From JBGTSJ01 sp041940305 (GTDB lineage Bacteria > Planctomycetota > Planctomycetia > Planctomycetales > Planctomycetaceae): DNA of 64,000 nt. A model generated the notes under the pieces. The model ran no database searches and had not been told where the DNA came from. It saw nothing but the letters and a program-made list of their open reading frames with translations. Location: the NCBI GenBank assembly GCA_041940305.1, contig JBGTSJ010000022.1, positions 29,545 through 93,544 on the forward strand. Reading direction: 5' to 3'. Made by a program: the position numbers and the translations under genes. Numbering within the stretch: position 1 is the first letter of the stretch; every line of letters begins with the position of its first letter. Of the stretch, positions 35,954 through 45,566 are shown one piece after another.

Positions 35954-38900
35954 CTGGAAGCAATCCCCATGCGGCTGCCGGGCCGGAGCGGTCCGATTCA
36001 ACAGCTCCGCGAGAATCCGATCCGGTCTTCCGGAGACGCTCCCTCGCGGCGGTCGTGGTGGTCATTGCCGCTGTGGGAACGGCGCTGTTCCTGGCGGGCC
36101 AGGATGAACCCATTTCGGTGCTGCTGGAACGCGGGCACTCGGCATTTGTCGAGGGGGATCTGCCGGAAGCTCGGGACTGCGCGGAGCGGATTCTCAGTCG
36201 CAATCCCGAGCACGTTCAGGCGCTGCACCTGGCGGGGCGCTGCGCGCTGGAATCCGGGAAGTTCGAGGAGGCTTTGGAGTTGTTCAACCGGATTCCGGAC
36301 GACGGCAGTATTGGCTCGGTGCAGGCCCGCTGTTTTGCCGGTGAAGTGTTGAGCGAGCATCAACCGCGTCTATCGGAAGCCGAGTCGCAGTTCCGCAGAG
36401 CTTTGCAGCTGGATCCCGAAAACGGGCTCGCCAACGATCGGCTGGCCTACCTGCTGGGCCTCGCGGGGCGCAGCTGGGAAGCCACGCCTTATCGGCTGAA
36501 GACGATTCGGGAGCAGCGGTCCGACCGGGCACAACTGTTCGTGCTGGCGCTGGGCGACCTGGCGCGCGAGAATCCCGACGTCATTCAGCAGTTCCACGCG
36601 GCCGATCCGGATGATCCGCTGCCGAAACTGGGACTCGCCCTGCAGGCGCTCGATCAAAGTGACAATGCAAAGGCGCAGGCGCTCCTCTCTGAGACGATTG
36701 AAGCCAGACCGGATTTGATTGAAGCGCACGCCCGAGCCGGGCGTCTGCTGCTCGACATCGGGACCGGCGATGAGATTCCGCAGTGGAACGCGAGCCTGCC
36801 CGAAGCGGCGAATTCTCATCCCGAGATCTGGACTGTGCGCGGCCTGTGGGCCCGTACCCGGAGGCAGGAGGCGGCCGCCGCACGCTGTCTGTGGGAGGCG
36901 GTTCGGCTCAATCCCAACTCGCAGGATGCAAACTACCAGTTGGGCCAGTCGCTGCTGGCGTTGGGCAGATCGGTCGATGCCGAGCGGTTCTTGAGACGGT
37001 CCCGCGATCTTCAGGATTACCTGTTTCATGCCCATATGGTGCACCGGGGCGCACCAGGAGACGACTCCCGGGAGTTACTGCATGCGGCCGGAGCCGCGGC
37101 TCGCCTGGGACTGCTGTGGGAGGCGTTGGGATGGACGCGGCTTGCGCTGCTCGATCGACCGCGGCTGGAATGGGCGCAGCGACTGCTCCGGGATGAAGCC
37201 CCGCGGGCCGCGGAGTCACAGCAGACTCGCTGCCATCCGAGTTACAACCCGGCACTCCAAATCGATCTCGGAACTCTGCCTCTGCCCGATTTCCAGAGCG
37301 CGACTCCTTCACCACCGCGAGGAGACATCCGCAGCGCCTCGAGCCTGACACCGCTGCAGTTTGAGGACCGCGCCGCGTCGTCCGGCCTGGAGTTTCAGTA
37401 CTTCAACGGCGGCGACCCGCATGAGGTGCACGTCGTGCCGCTTCACGAGCAGACAGGAGGGGGGGCGGCGGCTCTCGACTACGATGCGGACGGCTGGACA
37501 GATCTGCATCTGACGCAGGGGAGCGGCTGGCCGCCGGACGAGCAGCAGGCGGTGCATCTCGATCGGCTCTTCCGCAATCGCGGCGACGGCAGATTTGAGG
37601 ACGTCACTGCGTTCGCAGCGATCGAGGAGCGAGGCTTCAGCCAGGGGGCCTCCGCGGGGGACTTCAACAACGACGGCTTCGTCGACCTGTTGGTCGCCAA
37701 TATCGGCGTTGACCGACTGTTCATCAATCACGGCGACGGGACTTTCGCCGAGTTGCCGGTCGACGCGCTGGCTGATCGGGACAATTGGACAACCAGCTGC
37801 CTCATCGCGGACTTAAATGGCGACGCACTGCCGGATCTCTACACCGTGAACTACCTGGGCGGAAGCGACGTGTTCACGCGCCGCTGCCGCAATCCAGACG
37901 GCAGTCCGCGGCCATGTCCCATTCAGAGTTACGATGCTGCGCAAGATCGGCTCCTGCTGAACCGAGGAGACGGACGCTTCGAGGACATGACGGAAGAGTG
38001 CGGCATCGTTCATCCCGGCGGACGAGGGATGGGGATCGTGGCCGCCGATTTCGCGGGCGCGGGAGTGCCGTCGCTGTATATCGCCAACGATGTTTCGCCG
38101 AACTTCTTCTTTGTCAACGAGGCGCCGCGTGGAGCAGAGCGGCCGGTTTACCGGGAGCAGGGAATCGCGACCGCGGTCGCCGTCAATGAACTGGGCCAGT
38201 ACGAGGCCGGGATGGGGATCGCGGTCGGCGACTCCGACGGCGACGGGCTGCTGGACCTGTTCGTGTCGAACTTTGAAGGCGAATCGAACACGCTCTATCG
38301 CTACCAACAGGCCGGTTACTTCGACGTCGCGACGCGCGCGGCGGGTCTCAAGGATTCGCAGTCGGACTGGCTCGGGTTCGGCACACAATTCCTCGACGTG
38401 GATCTCGACGGCGACCTCGACCTGGTTGTGACGAACGGCCACGTCGATGATGTGCGTCCTTCGGGACGGGCGTTCGAGATGCCGCCGCAGTGCTTTCGCA
38501 ATCTGGGGAACGGAACGTTCGAAGAGGTTCCGTCATCGGAACTGGGAGACTATTTCGCCGGGCGTTATCTGGGACGGGGGCTCGCGCGGCTCGACTGGAA
38601 TCGGGACGGGCGTGAGGACTTCGCCGTCACGCATCTCGACCGGCCGGCCGCCGTTGTCACGAACGCTTCTCCCACCGACAACCATTTCGTGAGCATTCGC
38701 CTGATCGGGACGAGCATCGACCGGGATGCGATCACCACCACGGTGACCCTGGTCTCGGGCGGAAGGGTGCAGACGCGGCAGTTGACAGCCGGGGACGGGT
38801 ACCAGGCCAGCAATCAGAGGGTCCTGCTGTTCGGCGTTCCGCGGGGTCAGGCGGTCGACCGGCTGGACGTTCGCTGGCCGAGCGGCGATGTGCGATCGTT

Positions 38901-38970
38901 TGAAGACGTCCCGCTGGATCGGGAACTGCTCGTCATTGAGGGGCGGGCCGAAGTGCTGCCGCTTCCGTGA
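35950..38970 (+). CDS. TPR-CRTAC1/ASPIC protein (paralogue C)
   Basis: 1006 residues. The start codon overlaps the preceding stop (ATGA). A membrane segment (LAAVVVVIAAVGTALFLAG) near residue 40 is followed by TPR-like repeats to about 400. The CRTAC1 propeller follows with DYDADGWTDLHL, DFNNDGFVDLLVAN and DVDLDGDLDLVVTN, and the ASPIC/UnbV tail has LDVRWPSGDVRSFED. It is nearly the same length and order of parts as paralogue B, which points to tandem duplication followed by divergence. It ends 55 bp before a converging DUF1501 gene. Confidence 0.9.
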   Translation: MTGSNPHAAAGPERSDSTAPRESDPVFRRRSLAAVVVVIAAVGTALFLAGQDEPISVLLERGHSAFVEGDLPEARDCAERILSRNPEHVQALHLAGRCALESGKFEEALELFNRIPDDGSIGSVQARCFAGEVLSEHQPRLSEAESQFRRALQLDPENGLANDRLAYLLGLAGRSWEATPYRLKTIREQRSDRAQLFVLALGDLARENPDVIQQFHAADPDDPLPKLGLALQALDQSDNAKAQALLSETIEARPDLIEAHARAGRLLLDIGTGDEIPQWNASLPEAANSHPEIWTVRGLWARTRRQEAAAARCLWEAVRLNPNSQDANYQLGQSLLALGRSVDAERFLRRSRDLQDYLFHAHMVHRGAPGDDSRELLHAAGAAARLGLLWEALGWTRLALLDRPRLEWAQRLLRDEAPRAAESQQTRCHPSYNPALQIDLGTLPLPDFQSATPSPPRGDIRSASSLTPLQFEDRAASSGLEFQYFNGGDPHEVHVVPLHEQTGGGAAALDYDADGWTDLHLTQGSGWPPDEQQAVHLDRLFRNRGDGRFEDVTAFAAIEERGFSQGASAGDFNNDGFVDLLVANIGVDRLFINHGDGTFAELPVDALADRDNWTTSCLIADLNGDALPDLYTVNYLGGSDVFTRRCRNPDGSPRPCPIQSYDAAQDRLLLNRGDGRFEDMTEECGIVHPGGRGMGIVAADFAGAGVPSLYIANDVSPNFFFVNEAPRGAERPVYREQGIATAVAVNELGQYEAGMGIAVGDSDGDGLLDLFVSNFEGESNTLYRYQQAGYFDVATRAAGLKDSQSDWLGFGTQFLDVDLDGDLDLVVTNGHVDDVRPSGRAFEMPPQCFRNLGNGTFEEVPSSELGDYFAGRYLGRGLARLDWNRDGREDFAVTHLDRPAAVVTNASPTDNHFVSIRLIGTSIDRDAITTTVTLVSGGRVQTRQLTAGDGYQASNQRVLLFGVPRGQAVDRLDVRWPSGDVRSFEDVPLDRELLVIEGRAEVLPLP

Positions 38971-38994
38971 TCAGCCCGACCGTCCCGTGATCGC

Positions 38995-39021
38995 CAGACG
39001 GCGCCTTTGAGGGGCCGTCTG
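38995..39021. terminator. Hairpin between convergent genes
   Basis: CAGACGGC pairs with GCCGTCTG around a short inner loop in the 55-bp space between the converging stops at 38970 and 39026. It has no T-run. It is plausible as a bidirectional terminator. Confidence 0.4.
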
Positions 39022-39025
39022 CGTG

Positions 39026-40396
39026 TCAGATCAACTGCGGGATCGGCTTGCCGGAGAACAGGATCGGCACGGGTCGGCCGGCGAAGTCGTCGAACGACGC
39101 CGTGTAGTCGATGCCCAGGTGGCGATAGATGGTCGCCATCAGGTCCTGGGGTGTGACCGGATCGTGCAGCGGGTATTCGCTTCTGGAGTTCGTCTCGCCG
39201 ACCACCTGCCCCATCCGCAACCCGCCGCCGGAGATCCAGGCCGTGAACGCATTCGGCCAGTGATCGCGGCCCAGGCCGATCTGGTCCGAGAAGTTCGTCG
39301 GGGCGTGCGTGACGCGCGGCGTGCGGCCGAACTCACCGCAGGCGATGACCATCACCTTCTGATCCAGTCCTCGGTCATACAGATCATCGATCAGGGCGCA
39401 CAGCGCCTGGTCCATCTGAGGCAGCCGTTCGCGCTGCGCATAGTCGAGGTGGAACGCGCCGGCATGGTCGTCCCAGCTGAAGTGCTTGGTCGTGTCGTTG
39501 GGGGCGGTGGCGTCGATGTTGACGACGGCCACTCCCGCCTCCGTCAGTTTCCGCGCGAGCAGGCAGCTTTGTCCCCAGCGATGCCGGCCGTAGCGGTCCC
39601 GCGTCTCATCGGATTCACCGCTGAGTTCAAACGCCTTCGCCACCTGGTTGCTGGTGAGCAGGCCGTACGCGGCGTCGCGGAACTGGTCCACCGCTTCGAG
39701 AGAGCGAAGCTGGTCGACGCCCGAACGAAACCGGTCGAACTGGGCGAGGAGTTGTTTGCGGTCGTCCAGCCGCGCGTTGTCCGTTCCAGAGGCAAGCGTG
39801 AGGTTGCGGGGAGCGTAGTCGGGCGCGGAGGGATCGCCCGTCTCAAACGCCTGGTGCGCCACGCCGAGGTACACCGGCCGCGTCATGAACGGCGCCTTCT
39901 GCACGCCGACATAAGGGGGAATGCCGTTCGGCCCCGGTCCACGCACGCGGCTGGCGACCATTCCAAAGTCCGGGTGCTGCGAGATGGCCTGCGAGGTCGG
40001 GTCTTCCTGGGCCGGGGGCTTGCCGGTCAGCACTTCAATACTGCCGTCGTTGTGCGCGGACAGATTGTGATGCAGCGAGCGAATGAGCGAGAAGCGGTGC
40101 GCGCGCTGCGCCTGCAGCGGCATGTACTCGCAGATGTCCATCCCCGGGACATTGGTGTGGATGGGGTTGAGCGGCCCGCGGTACTCGCTGGGCGCATCGG
40201 GCTTCATGTCCCAGGTCTCGAGCTGGCTGGGACCGCCCCACATCCAGAACAGGATCACGGACGTATCGGAGCCGCTGCCGCCGGCCAGCGCCCGGCGGGC
40301 GAACAATTCCGGCAGCGTCAGCCCGCCGAGCGCGAGCATCCCGGCGCGCAGGAACTCACGACGGCGGATCGGACCGGTGCAGTTCAAAACCTTCAT
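39026..40396 (-). CDS. DUF1501 family protein (paralogue 4)
   Basis: 456 residues. A Tat-type leader (IRRREFLRAGMLALGGLTL) is followed by the family segments WMWGGPSQLETWDMKPDAP and ACGEFGRTPRVTHA...GRDHWPN. It is closely similar in layout to the next gene at 40468 (same length within one residue, shared phrases such as NVPGMDICE and SLHH), so the two look like a recent tandem pair. It is exported, with unknown substrate. No DUF1549/DUF1553 neighbour is present. Confidence 0.9.
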   Translation of the reverse strand: MKVLNCTGPIRRREFLRAGMLALGGLTLPELFARRALAGGSGSDTSVILFWMWGGPSQLETWDMKPDAPSEYRGPLNPIHTNVPGMDICEYMPLQAQRAHRFSLIRSLHHNLSAHNDGSIEVLTGKPPAQEDPTSQAISQHPDFGMVASRVRGPGPNGIPPYVGVQKAPFMTRPVYLGVAHQAFETGDPSAPDYAPRNLTLASGTDNARLDDRKQLLAQFDRFRSGVDQLRSLEAVDQFRDAAYGLLTSNQVAKAFELSGESDETRDRYGRHRWGQSCLLARKLTEAGVAVVNIDATAPNDTTKHFSWDDHAGAFHLDYAQRERLPQMDQALCALIDDLYDRGLDQKVMVIACGEFGRTPRVTHAPTNFSDQIGLGRDHWPNAFTAWISGGGLRMGQVVGETNSRSEYPLHDPVTPQDLMATIYRHLGIDYTASFDDFAGRPVPILFSGKPIPQLI

Positions 40397-40467
40397 GGGA
40401 CTGCGTTCTACAGGGCGCGACGACCGTGCTGCGAAACGTCGCCTGCTGAAGTCGATTCTCTCTGTAC

Positions 40468-41835
40468 TTATACCAGCTCCGCAATCGGCCTTCCGCTCTC
40501 GAGCACGTAAACGGGACGTCCCGCCAGATTCGTTACCGTCGAGCCGGTCGCATCGATCCCCAGGTGCCGATAAATGGTGACCAGCAGATCCTGGGGCGTA
40601 TAAGGCCGCTCCGTGGGGAACTCGGCCTTGCTGTTCGTGGCTCCCACGACCTGTCCCATGCGGAGTCCGCCCCCCGACAACAGCGCGGAATACGCCTGCG
40701 GCCAGTGGTCGCGGCCCGTGCCGGTCGAGTTGTTAGCGATCCGCGGCGTGCGGCCGAACTCACCCACCACTACGATCAGCACCTGCTGATCCAGACCGCG
40801 CGCCCAGACATCCTCGATCAGGGCCGACAATGCCTGGTCCATGTACGGCAGCCGGACACTCATGTACTTGCCGAAGTGCCCCGGACGGCCCGCGTTCCCA
40901 CTGTGGTCGTCCCAGTTGGTGAATTCCTGTCCGGTCCTTGGCGTGTCGAAGTAGATATTGATCACGGCCGTCCCTGCCTCAGCCAGACGCCGGGCGAGCA
41001 GGCACGCCTGGCCCCACTGGTGCATGCCATACCGTTCCCGCAGCGTCTGCTCTTCCAGGTCGATGCGAAAGGCATCCGCCAGCCGCGGACTGGTGAGCAT
41101 CTCAAATGCCATGCCGCGGAACTTGTCGGTCCCGTCCAGCTGGCCGGATGCGTCGAGGTCGCTGCGGAACCGGTCAAGCTGCTGCAGAAGATGACGTCGA
41201 TTCTCAAAATACGCACCGTCCCGACCGGCCGCGAGCGTGACCTGCGGAGGCTGGTAGCTTTCGGCCGCCGGATCGCCGGCTTCGAGCGGGGAGTGGTGGA
41301 GGCCGAGGTAAGTCGGCCGCGTCATGTAAGGCTTGACGGGGATGGCCACGTACGGCGGGATGGCGTCTTCCCCCATGCCCCGGAGTTTGCTGGTGATCGA
41401 CCCGAAGTCGGGATGTTCGCTCTTTGACTGCGAGGTGGGATCGAGCACGGTCGGCTGCTTGCCCGTCAGCACGACGATCCCGCCGTCGCTGTGAATACCC
41501 ACCTCGTGATGCAGCGAGCGGACAATCGAGAACTTGTCCGCCAGCTGCGCCTGCAGCGGGAACAACTCGCAGATGTCCATCCCCGGCACGTTCGTCGCGA
41601 TGGGGCTGAAGACGCTGCGGTATTCGGTCGGCGCCTGCGGCTTCAGGTCGTACGTCTCAAGCTGCGAGGGCCCGCCATGCTGATACAGCATGATGACCGA
41701 GGTCTGGCTCTGCTGCGTGCCGGCCTTCGCCCGGGCGGCGAGCACATCCTGCAGAGACAGCCCGCCCAGCGCCAAGGCGCCGATCTGCATGAAGCCGCGA
41801 CGGGTGACCGGTCCGGAACAGCGCATCCCCCTCAT
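40468..41835 (-). CDS. DUF1501 family protein (paralogue 5)
   Basis: 455 residues. GAGGAG lies 6 bases before the ATG, supporting this start. A Tat-like leader (VTRRGFMQIGALALGGLSL) and the motifs YQHGGPSQLETYDLKPQAP and VVGEFGRTPRIANN...GRDHWPQ are present. It lies 71 bp upstream of paralogue 4 in the same direction and is probably co-transcribed. It diverges from the enolase-superfamily gene at 42028. Confidence 0.9.
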   Translation of the reverse strand: MRGMRCSGPVTRRGFMQIGALALGGLSLQDVLAARAKAGTQQSQTSVIMLYQHGGPSQLETYDLKPQAPTEYRSVFSPIATNVPGMDICELFPLQAQLADKFSIVRSLHHEVGIHSDGGIVVLTGKQPTVLDPTSQSKSEHPDFGSITSKLRGMGEDAIPPYVAIPVKPYMTRPTYLGLHHSPLEAGDPAAESYQPPQVTLAAGRDGAYFENRRHLLQQLDRFRSDLDASGQLDGTDKFRGMAFEMLTSPRLADAFRIDLEEQTLRERYGMHQWGQACLLARRLAEAGTAVINIYFDTPRTGQEFTNWDDHSGNAGRPGHFGKYMSVRLPYMDQALSALIEDVWARGLDQQVLIVVVGEFGRTPRIANNSTGTGRDHWPQAYSALLSGGGLRMGQVVGATNSKAEFPTERPYTPQDLLVTIYRHLGIDATGSTVTNLAGRPVYVLESGRPIAELV

Positions 41836-42027
41836 TCACATCTCCTCTCCGCTCCATTGAACAAGCCCACGATGCGCTGCGCCATATTAATCAACATCGG
41901 CTTATGCAACCAGTCGCATGTGGTCATTCGCTCCAAAGAATCTGGCATTTCTGTGCATGCGGACAGGCTTCGCAGCCGGTTATTCCGGTCGCTCCCGCTG
42001 CACCGCGATATGGGCTACAACGACCGC

Positions 42028-43167
42028 ATGAAAATCACCCGCATCGAAACACTGCCGGTCAACGTTCCCCTGCGGCCGGGCCTCACGACGAAGACTGCCG
42101 GCGGCGTGCATGTCACGTCCCCCTACGTCATCGTCCGGGTGCATACCGACGAAGGGCTAACGGGCCTGGGCGAGGCGACGCTGGCCGCGCGCTGGAGCGG
42201 TGAGACCAGTCCCGGCTGCGTCGCAGCGATTCATGGGCTCATCGAACCGGCCCTCGTCGGACAGGACCCACTGCAGATTACCCGACTGCGTGCAGTCCTC
42301 GACAGAACCATCCGCTTCAACCCCTTCACCAAGGCCGCCATTGAGATGGCGCTCTGGGACATCGCCGGCAAGGCGCACGGCGTCCCGGTGTGTGAACTTC
42401 TCGGCGGCTGCATCCGCCCGTCGCTCCCCATGAAGATGGTCGTGGGCGCGTTCGACATTCCCACGGCTGTCGCATTAGCGAAGAAGTTCCTTGATGGCGG
42501 AGCCCGGTGCCTGAAGGTGAAGGTCGGCCTCGATCCGCAGCTCGACCTGCAGCGCGTCCGCGCGGTCCGTGAGGCGGCGGGGCCTGACGTGCCGATCGGC
42601 ATCGACGCCAACCAGGGCTGGAGCCGTACCACAGCTGGACGGATGCTGGCCGAACTGGCCGATTGCAAGCTGCTGTTCGCCGAACAGCCGATCGCCGCCG
42701 AAGACTATGACGGTCTCGCCGAACTGTGCCGAACGACGTCCACCCCGATTATGGCGGACGAGAGCGTCTTCACCCCCCGCGATGCGTGGCGGCTGACGGT
42801 AGCGCGGGCGGCCGACATCCTGAGCGTTTATCCGGGCAAGCACGGAGGGATCGCCGCGACCGCCGAGATCGCACACATCGCCTCCGCGGCGGGCATCGTC
42901 TGTTCGATCGGCAGCAACCTCGAACTCGGCATCGGCACCGCCGCCATGCTGCACGTCGCCGCCGCGCTCCCCGCGATCGACAGCGCCACGTATCCCGGCG
43001 ACTTCCTGGGACCGCTGTACCACGAAGCCGATCTGCTCGCGGAGCCGCTCCGCCTGGACTTCGCTACGGCGACGCCCCCCTCCGGACCGGGACTCGGCGT
43101 TGACCTGGATGATGACCAGCTGGAGCAGTATCGCGATCGTTCTCAGGCGGCCCAGCCATTGGGATAG
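42028..43167 (+). CDS. Enolase-superfamily enzyme, muconate-lactonizing (MLE) subgroup
   Basis: 379 residues from MKITRIETL; an in-frame ATG 18 bases upstream is also possible. The full catalytic set of the MLE subgroup is visible: KxK at Lys163/Lys165 (CLKVKVGLD), metal ligands Asp193 (GIDANQGW), Glu219 (FAEQPI) and Asp244 (MADES), and the second general base Lys271 (YPGKHGG). The Lys271 rather than a His-Asp dyad argues against the acid-sugar-dehydratase (mandelate racemase) subgroup. Known MLE-type reactions include cycloisomerases, dipeptide epimerases, N-succinylamino-acid racemases and hydroxyproline enzymes. It is paired with a DHDPS-family gene 32 bp downstream, so the two probably act in one catabolic path. 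Confidence 0.88.
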   Translation: MKITRIETLPVNVPLRPGLTTKTAGGVHVTSPYVIVRVHTDEGLTGLGEATLAARWSGETSPGCVAAIHGLIEPALVGQDPLQITRLRAVLDRTIRFNPFTKAAIEMALWDIAGKAHGVPVCELLGGCIRPSLPMKMVVGAFDIPTAVALAKKFLDGGARCLKVKVGLDPQLDLQRVRAVREAAGPDVPIGIDANQGWSRTTAGRMLAELADCKLLFAEQPIAAEDYDGLAELCRTTSTPIMADESVFTPRDAWRLTVARAADILSVYPGKHGGIAATAEIAHIASAAGIVCSIGSNLELGIGTAAMLHVAAALPAIDSATYPGDFLGPLYHEADLLAEPLRLDFATATPPSGPGLGVDLDDDQLEQYRDRSQAAQPLG

Positions 43168-43199
43168 CTTCGCTGCATCACGGCGCAAGGTGATCGAAG

Positions 43200-44114
43200 A
43201 TGCCATTTGACTCCGCACTGATTGCCCACCTCAAGAACGTGCACACCTATGCGGTGACGCCGTTCCGCGAACAGGATCTCACGGAGATCGATCACGACGC
43301 GTTCGCCCGGAACCTGGAGTTTCTGGTCGAGCACGGCGTGCGCGTGATCGCCGTCGGTGGGGGGACCGGGGAGATCGAAGCACTGTCGGTTGATGAACTG
43401 GAGCAGCTTGCGAAGACAGCTTTGCGCGTCGTCGGAGATCGGGGGCTCGTCATCACGTGCCTGCCCGGGAATCTGAAACAGGCGTTGGAACTCTGCAGCC
43501 GCTACGAACGGCTGGGCGCACGCATCATGCTGGGGATGCCGCCGCTGATTCGCGGCAAGATCCCGGCCGACCTGCAGGGGGTGTACGACTTCTACCGGCT
43601 GCTCTCGCGCGCCACGAGTGTGCCGCTGATGCCCTACAACACGCAGGGCTGGCCGGCGGAGTTCTTTGTGCAGCTGGCGGAGATTGAATCGATCATCGGC
43701 ATCAAGGACCCCTGTCTGACGCCGCACGAGTTCTTTCGCGCGATCCAGATGCTGGGCGATCGGTTCGTGTGGATCGGCAACAAGAAACACGATCCGGGCG
43801 TCGCCCATCTGCGATACCAGATGGGAATGCAGGGCTTCACCTCCGGGCAAAGCAACTTTCATCCCAAGCCCGAACTCGCAATCCATGAGGCGGCGGTCCG
43901 GCGAGACTGGGACGCAGTGGTGGAAATCCAGAAACGCATCGCGCCGCTGGAACGCCTGCGGTTGGCCCATGACGATGCGGCGATGGTGAAAGCCGGAATG
44001 GACATCGTGGGGCTCCACGGCGGCCGGGTGCGGCCTCCGCGTCTCGATGCGCCCGAGGCGGCTCGGGAATCGCTGCGAGCGACGCTGCAGTCATTTGGCG
44101 TCGCGCAGAGCTGA
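43200..44114 (+). CDS. Dihydrodipicolinate synthase/N-acetylneuraminate lyase family aldolase
   Basis: 304 residues, close to the family norm. AAGGTG precedes the start. The Schiff-base Lys169 lies in IGIKDP, the catalytic Tyr146 in PYNTQG, and the substrate-carboxylate loop is GGGTGE at 53-58. The last differs slightly from the biosynthetic DapA pattern and is closer to catabolic members such as 5-dehydro-4-deoxyglucarate dehydratases or pyrroline-hydroxy-carboxylate deaminases. The enolase-superfamily neighbour suggests catabolism of a sugar acid or hydroxyproline-like compound. The family is certain, the substrate is inferred only. Confidence 0.88.
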   Translation: MPFDSALIAHLKNVHTYAVTPFREQDLTEIDHDAFARNLEFLVEHGVRVIAVGGGTGEIEALSVDELEQLAKTALRVVGDRGLVITCLPGNLKQALELCSRYERLGARIMLGMPPLIRGKIPADLQGVYDFYRLLSRATSVPLMPYNTQGWPAEFFVQLAEIESIIGIKDPCLTPHEFFRAIQMLGDRFVWIGNKKHDPGVAHLRYQMGMQGFTSGQSNFHPKPELAIHEAAVRRDWDAVVEIQKRIAPLERLRLAHDDAAMVKAGMDIVGLHGGRVRPPRLDAPEAARESLRATLQSFGVAQS

Positions 44115-44123
44115 ACCCGGCCG

Positions 44124-45506
44124 CTACATCGTGCGGAATACGGAATCCCGCTCCTCTTGCAGACGTTGATCGAAGCGCTGGCGGTCGAACACATGGGTGG
44201 GCCATCCGTCGGCGGGCAGCGAGGCGAGCCGCGCGAGAAGCCTCGCCAGCAGCCCCGCGTATTCCTTGAGTTCGCGGAAGCGCAGCTTCTCCGGCGTATC
44301 GGAACTGCAGTGGCCGAAGTTCGAGTCGGGATGGCGGCCGACAAACCGCCAGCGCCATAGAAACGCGGCGGGGATGCCCCGGCGGGCGAAGGGAAACATG
44401 TCGCCGGAGGCGTCGAGTTGCTCCAGCACGTGGCAGCGCAGTCCTTCCCGGAGCGTGTCGAGCTGCTGCTGCATCAGTTCGCGGAGTTCCGGGAACTGCA
44501 GCACGACTCCCTTCATCGGACCGGCGCCGAGTTCATCCAGGTTCAGCATGAACCGCGGCAGCGGCTCGGAACCATGATGCCGCTCGACATAGGCCGCCGA
44601 GCCTTGCAGCCCCTGTTCTTCTCCGCCAAACGTGATGAAGCGCACGGTGCGCGGCAGTGGAGAACCGGATTCCCGCGCCAACTGCGCGAGGAGACGGGCC
44701 GTTTCCAGCAGGACGGCGACGCCGGTGCCGTCATCGTTCGCGCCGGGGGAATCGGGCGTCGTGTCATGATGCGCCCCCAGCACAATGCTCTCGTTCCTCA
44801 AGTCGCCGCCGGGGAGATCGGCGATTGCGTTCCAGGAGGTCCGGACGCAGGGTTCTGACTCGACTCGCAATTGCACGCGGCCCCCCTCGGCGGCTGCGCG
44901 TGCGAGCCGGCCTCCGTCCTCGCGCGACGTCTGCACAAGCGGGAACGTCACGCGCGTCGGGTCACCGTGTCTCCAGTCGCTGCCATGAATGTGCGCGAGC
45001 CGTCGGCCACCCTGCGAGTTCGGCGTGACGGCGGCGATCGCCCCGGCCCGAGCGAGATGGACCAGACGTGTTGTGTAGGGGCGCGGCGCACTGAAAGGCT
45101 CAAGTTCGCTCCTGAAGAGAACGACGCTGCCACGCAGCCGCTCCGCAGCCCGCTCGACTTCATGCGGCATTGCGAAGCCGACGTCGACCACCGGCGCCTC
45201 CACGTTGATCGAGGGACAGAAGAGGCAGGGCCGGACGTCGAGTTCACGATTGCCCGGGCCGATGAGCGAGAGCCTCGCCGTTGCGAGATCGATCGTCCGC
45301 AGATCAAACTCCTCCAACCGCGCTTGACTGAGACCAAGACTGCCGAGCTGCGATGTGACGTACGCAGCCGCCTGGCGTTCCTGTTCGGACCCGGCCCAAC
45401 GACTGCCAATGGCTTCGCAGAGGAATTGAACGTGGTCGGGGATCGCTGAGGCGACGCTGGCTTCGCCCATCAGCCAGCGGTCAAGAGTGCGCCATTGGTC
45501 GTGCAT
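44124..45506 (-). CDS. M28 family zinc aminopeptidase
   Basis: 460 residues without an obvious signal peptide. Zinc ligands and catalytic residues of M28 peptidases can be read: His/Asp in LGAHHDTTPDSPGANDDG (about 244-260), the Glu pair in FGGEEQGLQG (Glu296/Glu297), Asp in LNLDELG (about 324) and His in FGHCSSDTPE. A PA-like insertion occupies roughly residues 100-220. It converges on the aldolase gene with 9 bp between stops. It probably removes N-terminal amino acids from peptides. Cytoplasmic or unconventional location is uncertain. Confidence 0.88.
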   Translation of the reverse strand: MHDQWRTLDRWLMGEASVASAIPDHVQFLCEAIGSRWAGSEQERQAAAYVTSQLGSLGLSQARLEEFDLRTIDLATARLSLIGPGNRELDVRPCLFCPSINVEAPVVDVGFAMPHEVERAAERLRGSVVLFRSELEPFSAPRPYTTRLVHLARAGAIAAVTPNSQGGRRLAHIHGSDWRHGDPTRVTFPLVQTSREDGGRLARAAAEGGRVQLRVESEPCVRTSWNAIADLPGGDLRNESIVLGAHHDTTPDSPGANDDGTGVAVLLETARLLAQLARESGSPLPRTVRFITFGGEEQGLQGSAAYVERHHGSEPLPRFMLNLDELGAGPMKGVVLQFPELRELMQQQLDTLREGLRCHVLEQLDASGDMFPFARRGIPAAFLWRWRFVGRHPDSNFGHCSSDTPEKLRFRELKEYAGLLARLLARLASLPADGWPTHVFDRQRFDQRLQEERDSVFRTM

Positions 45507-45566
45507 GGATTGATGAAGCTCGCGTGCTGCTGCCCTCGGTACTGGGAGCGCCGTTCACTTGCTGTT

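Noticed and set aside
42028..43167. Assignment as galactonate/glucarate-type dehydratase
   Set aside because: The second catalytic base is Lys271 in KHGG, not the His-Asp dyad of that subgroup.
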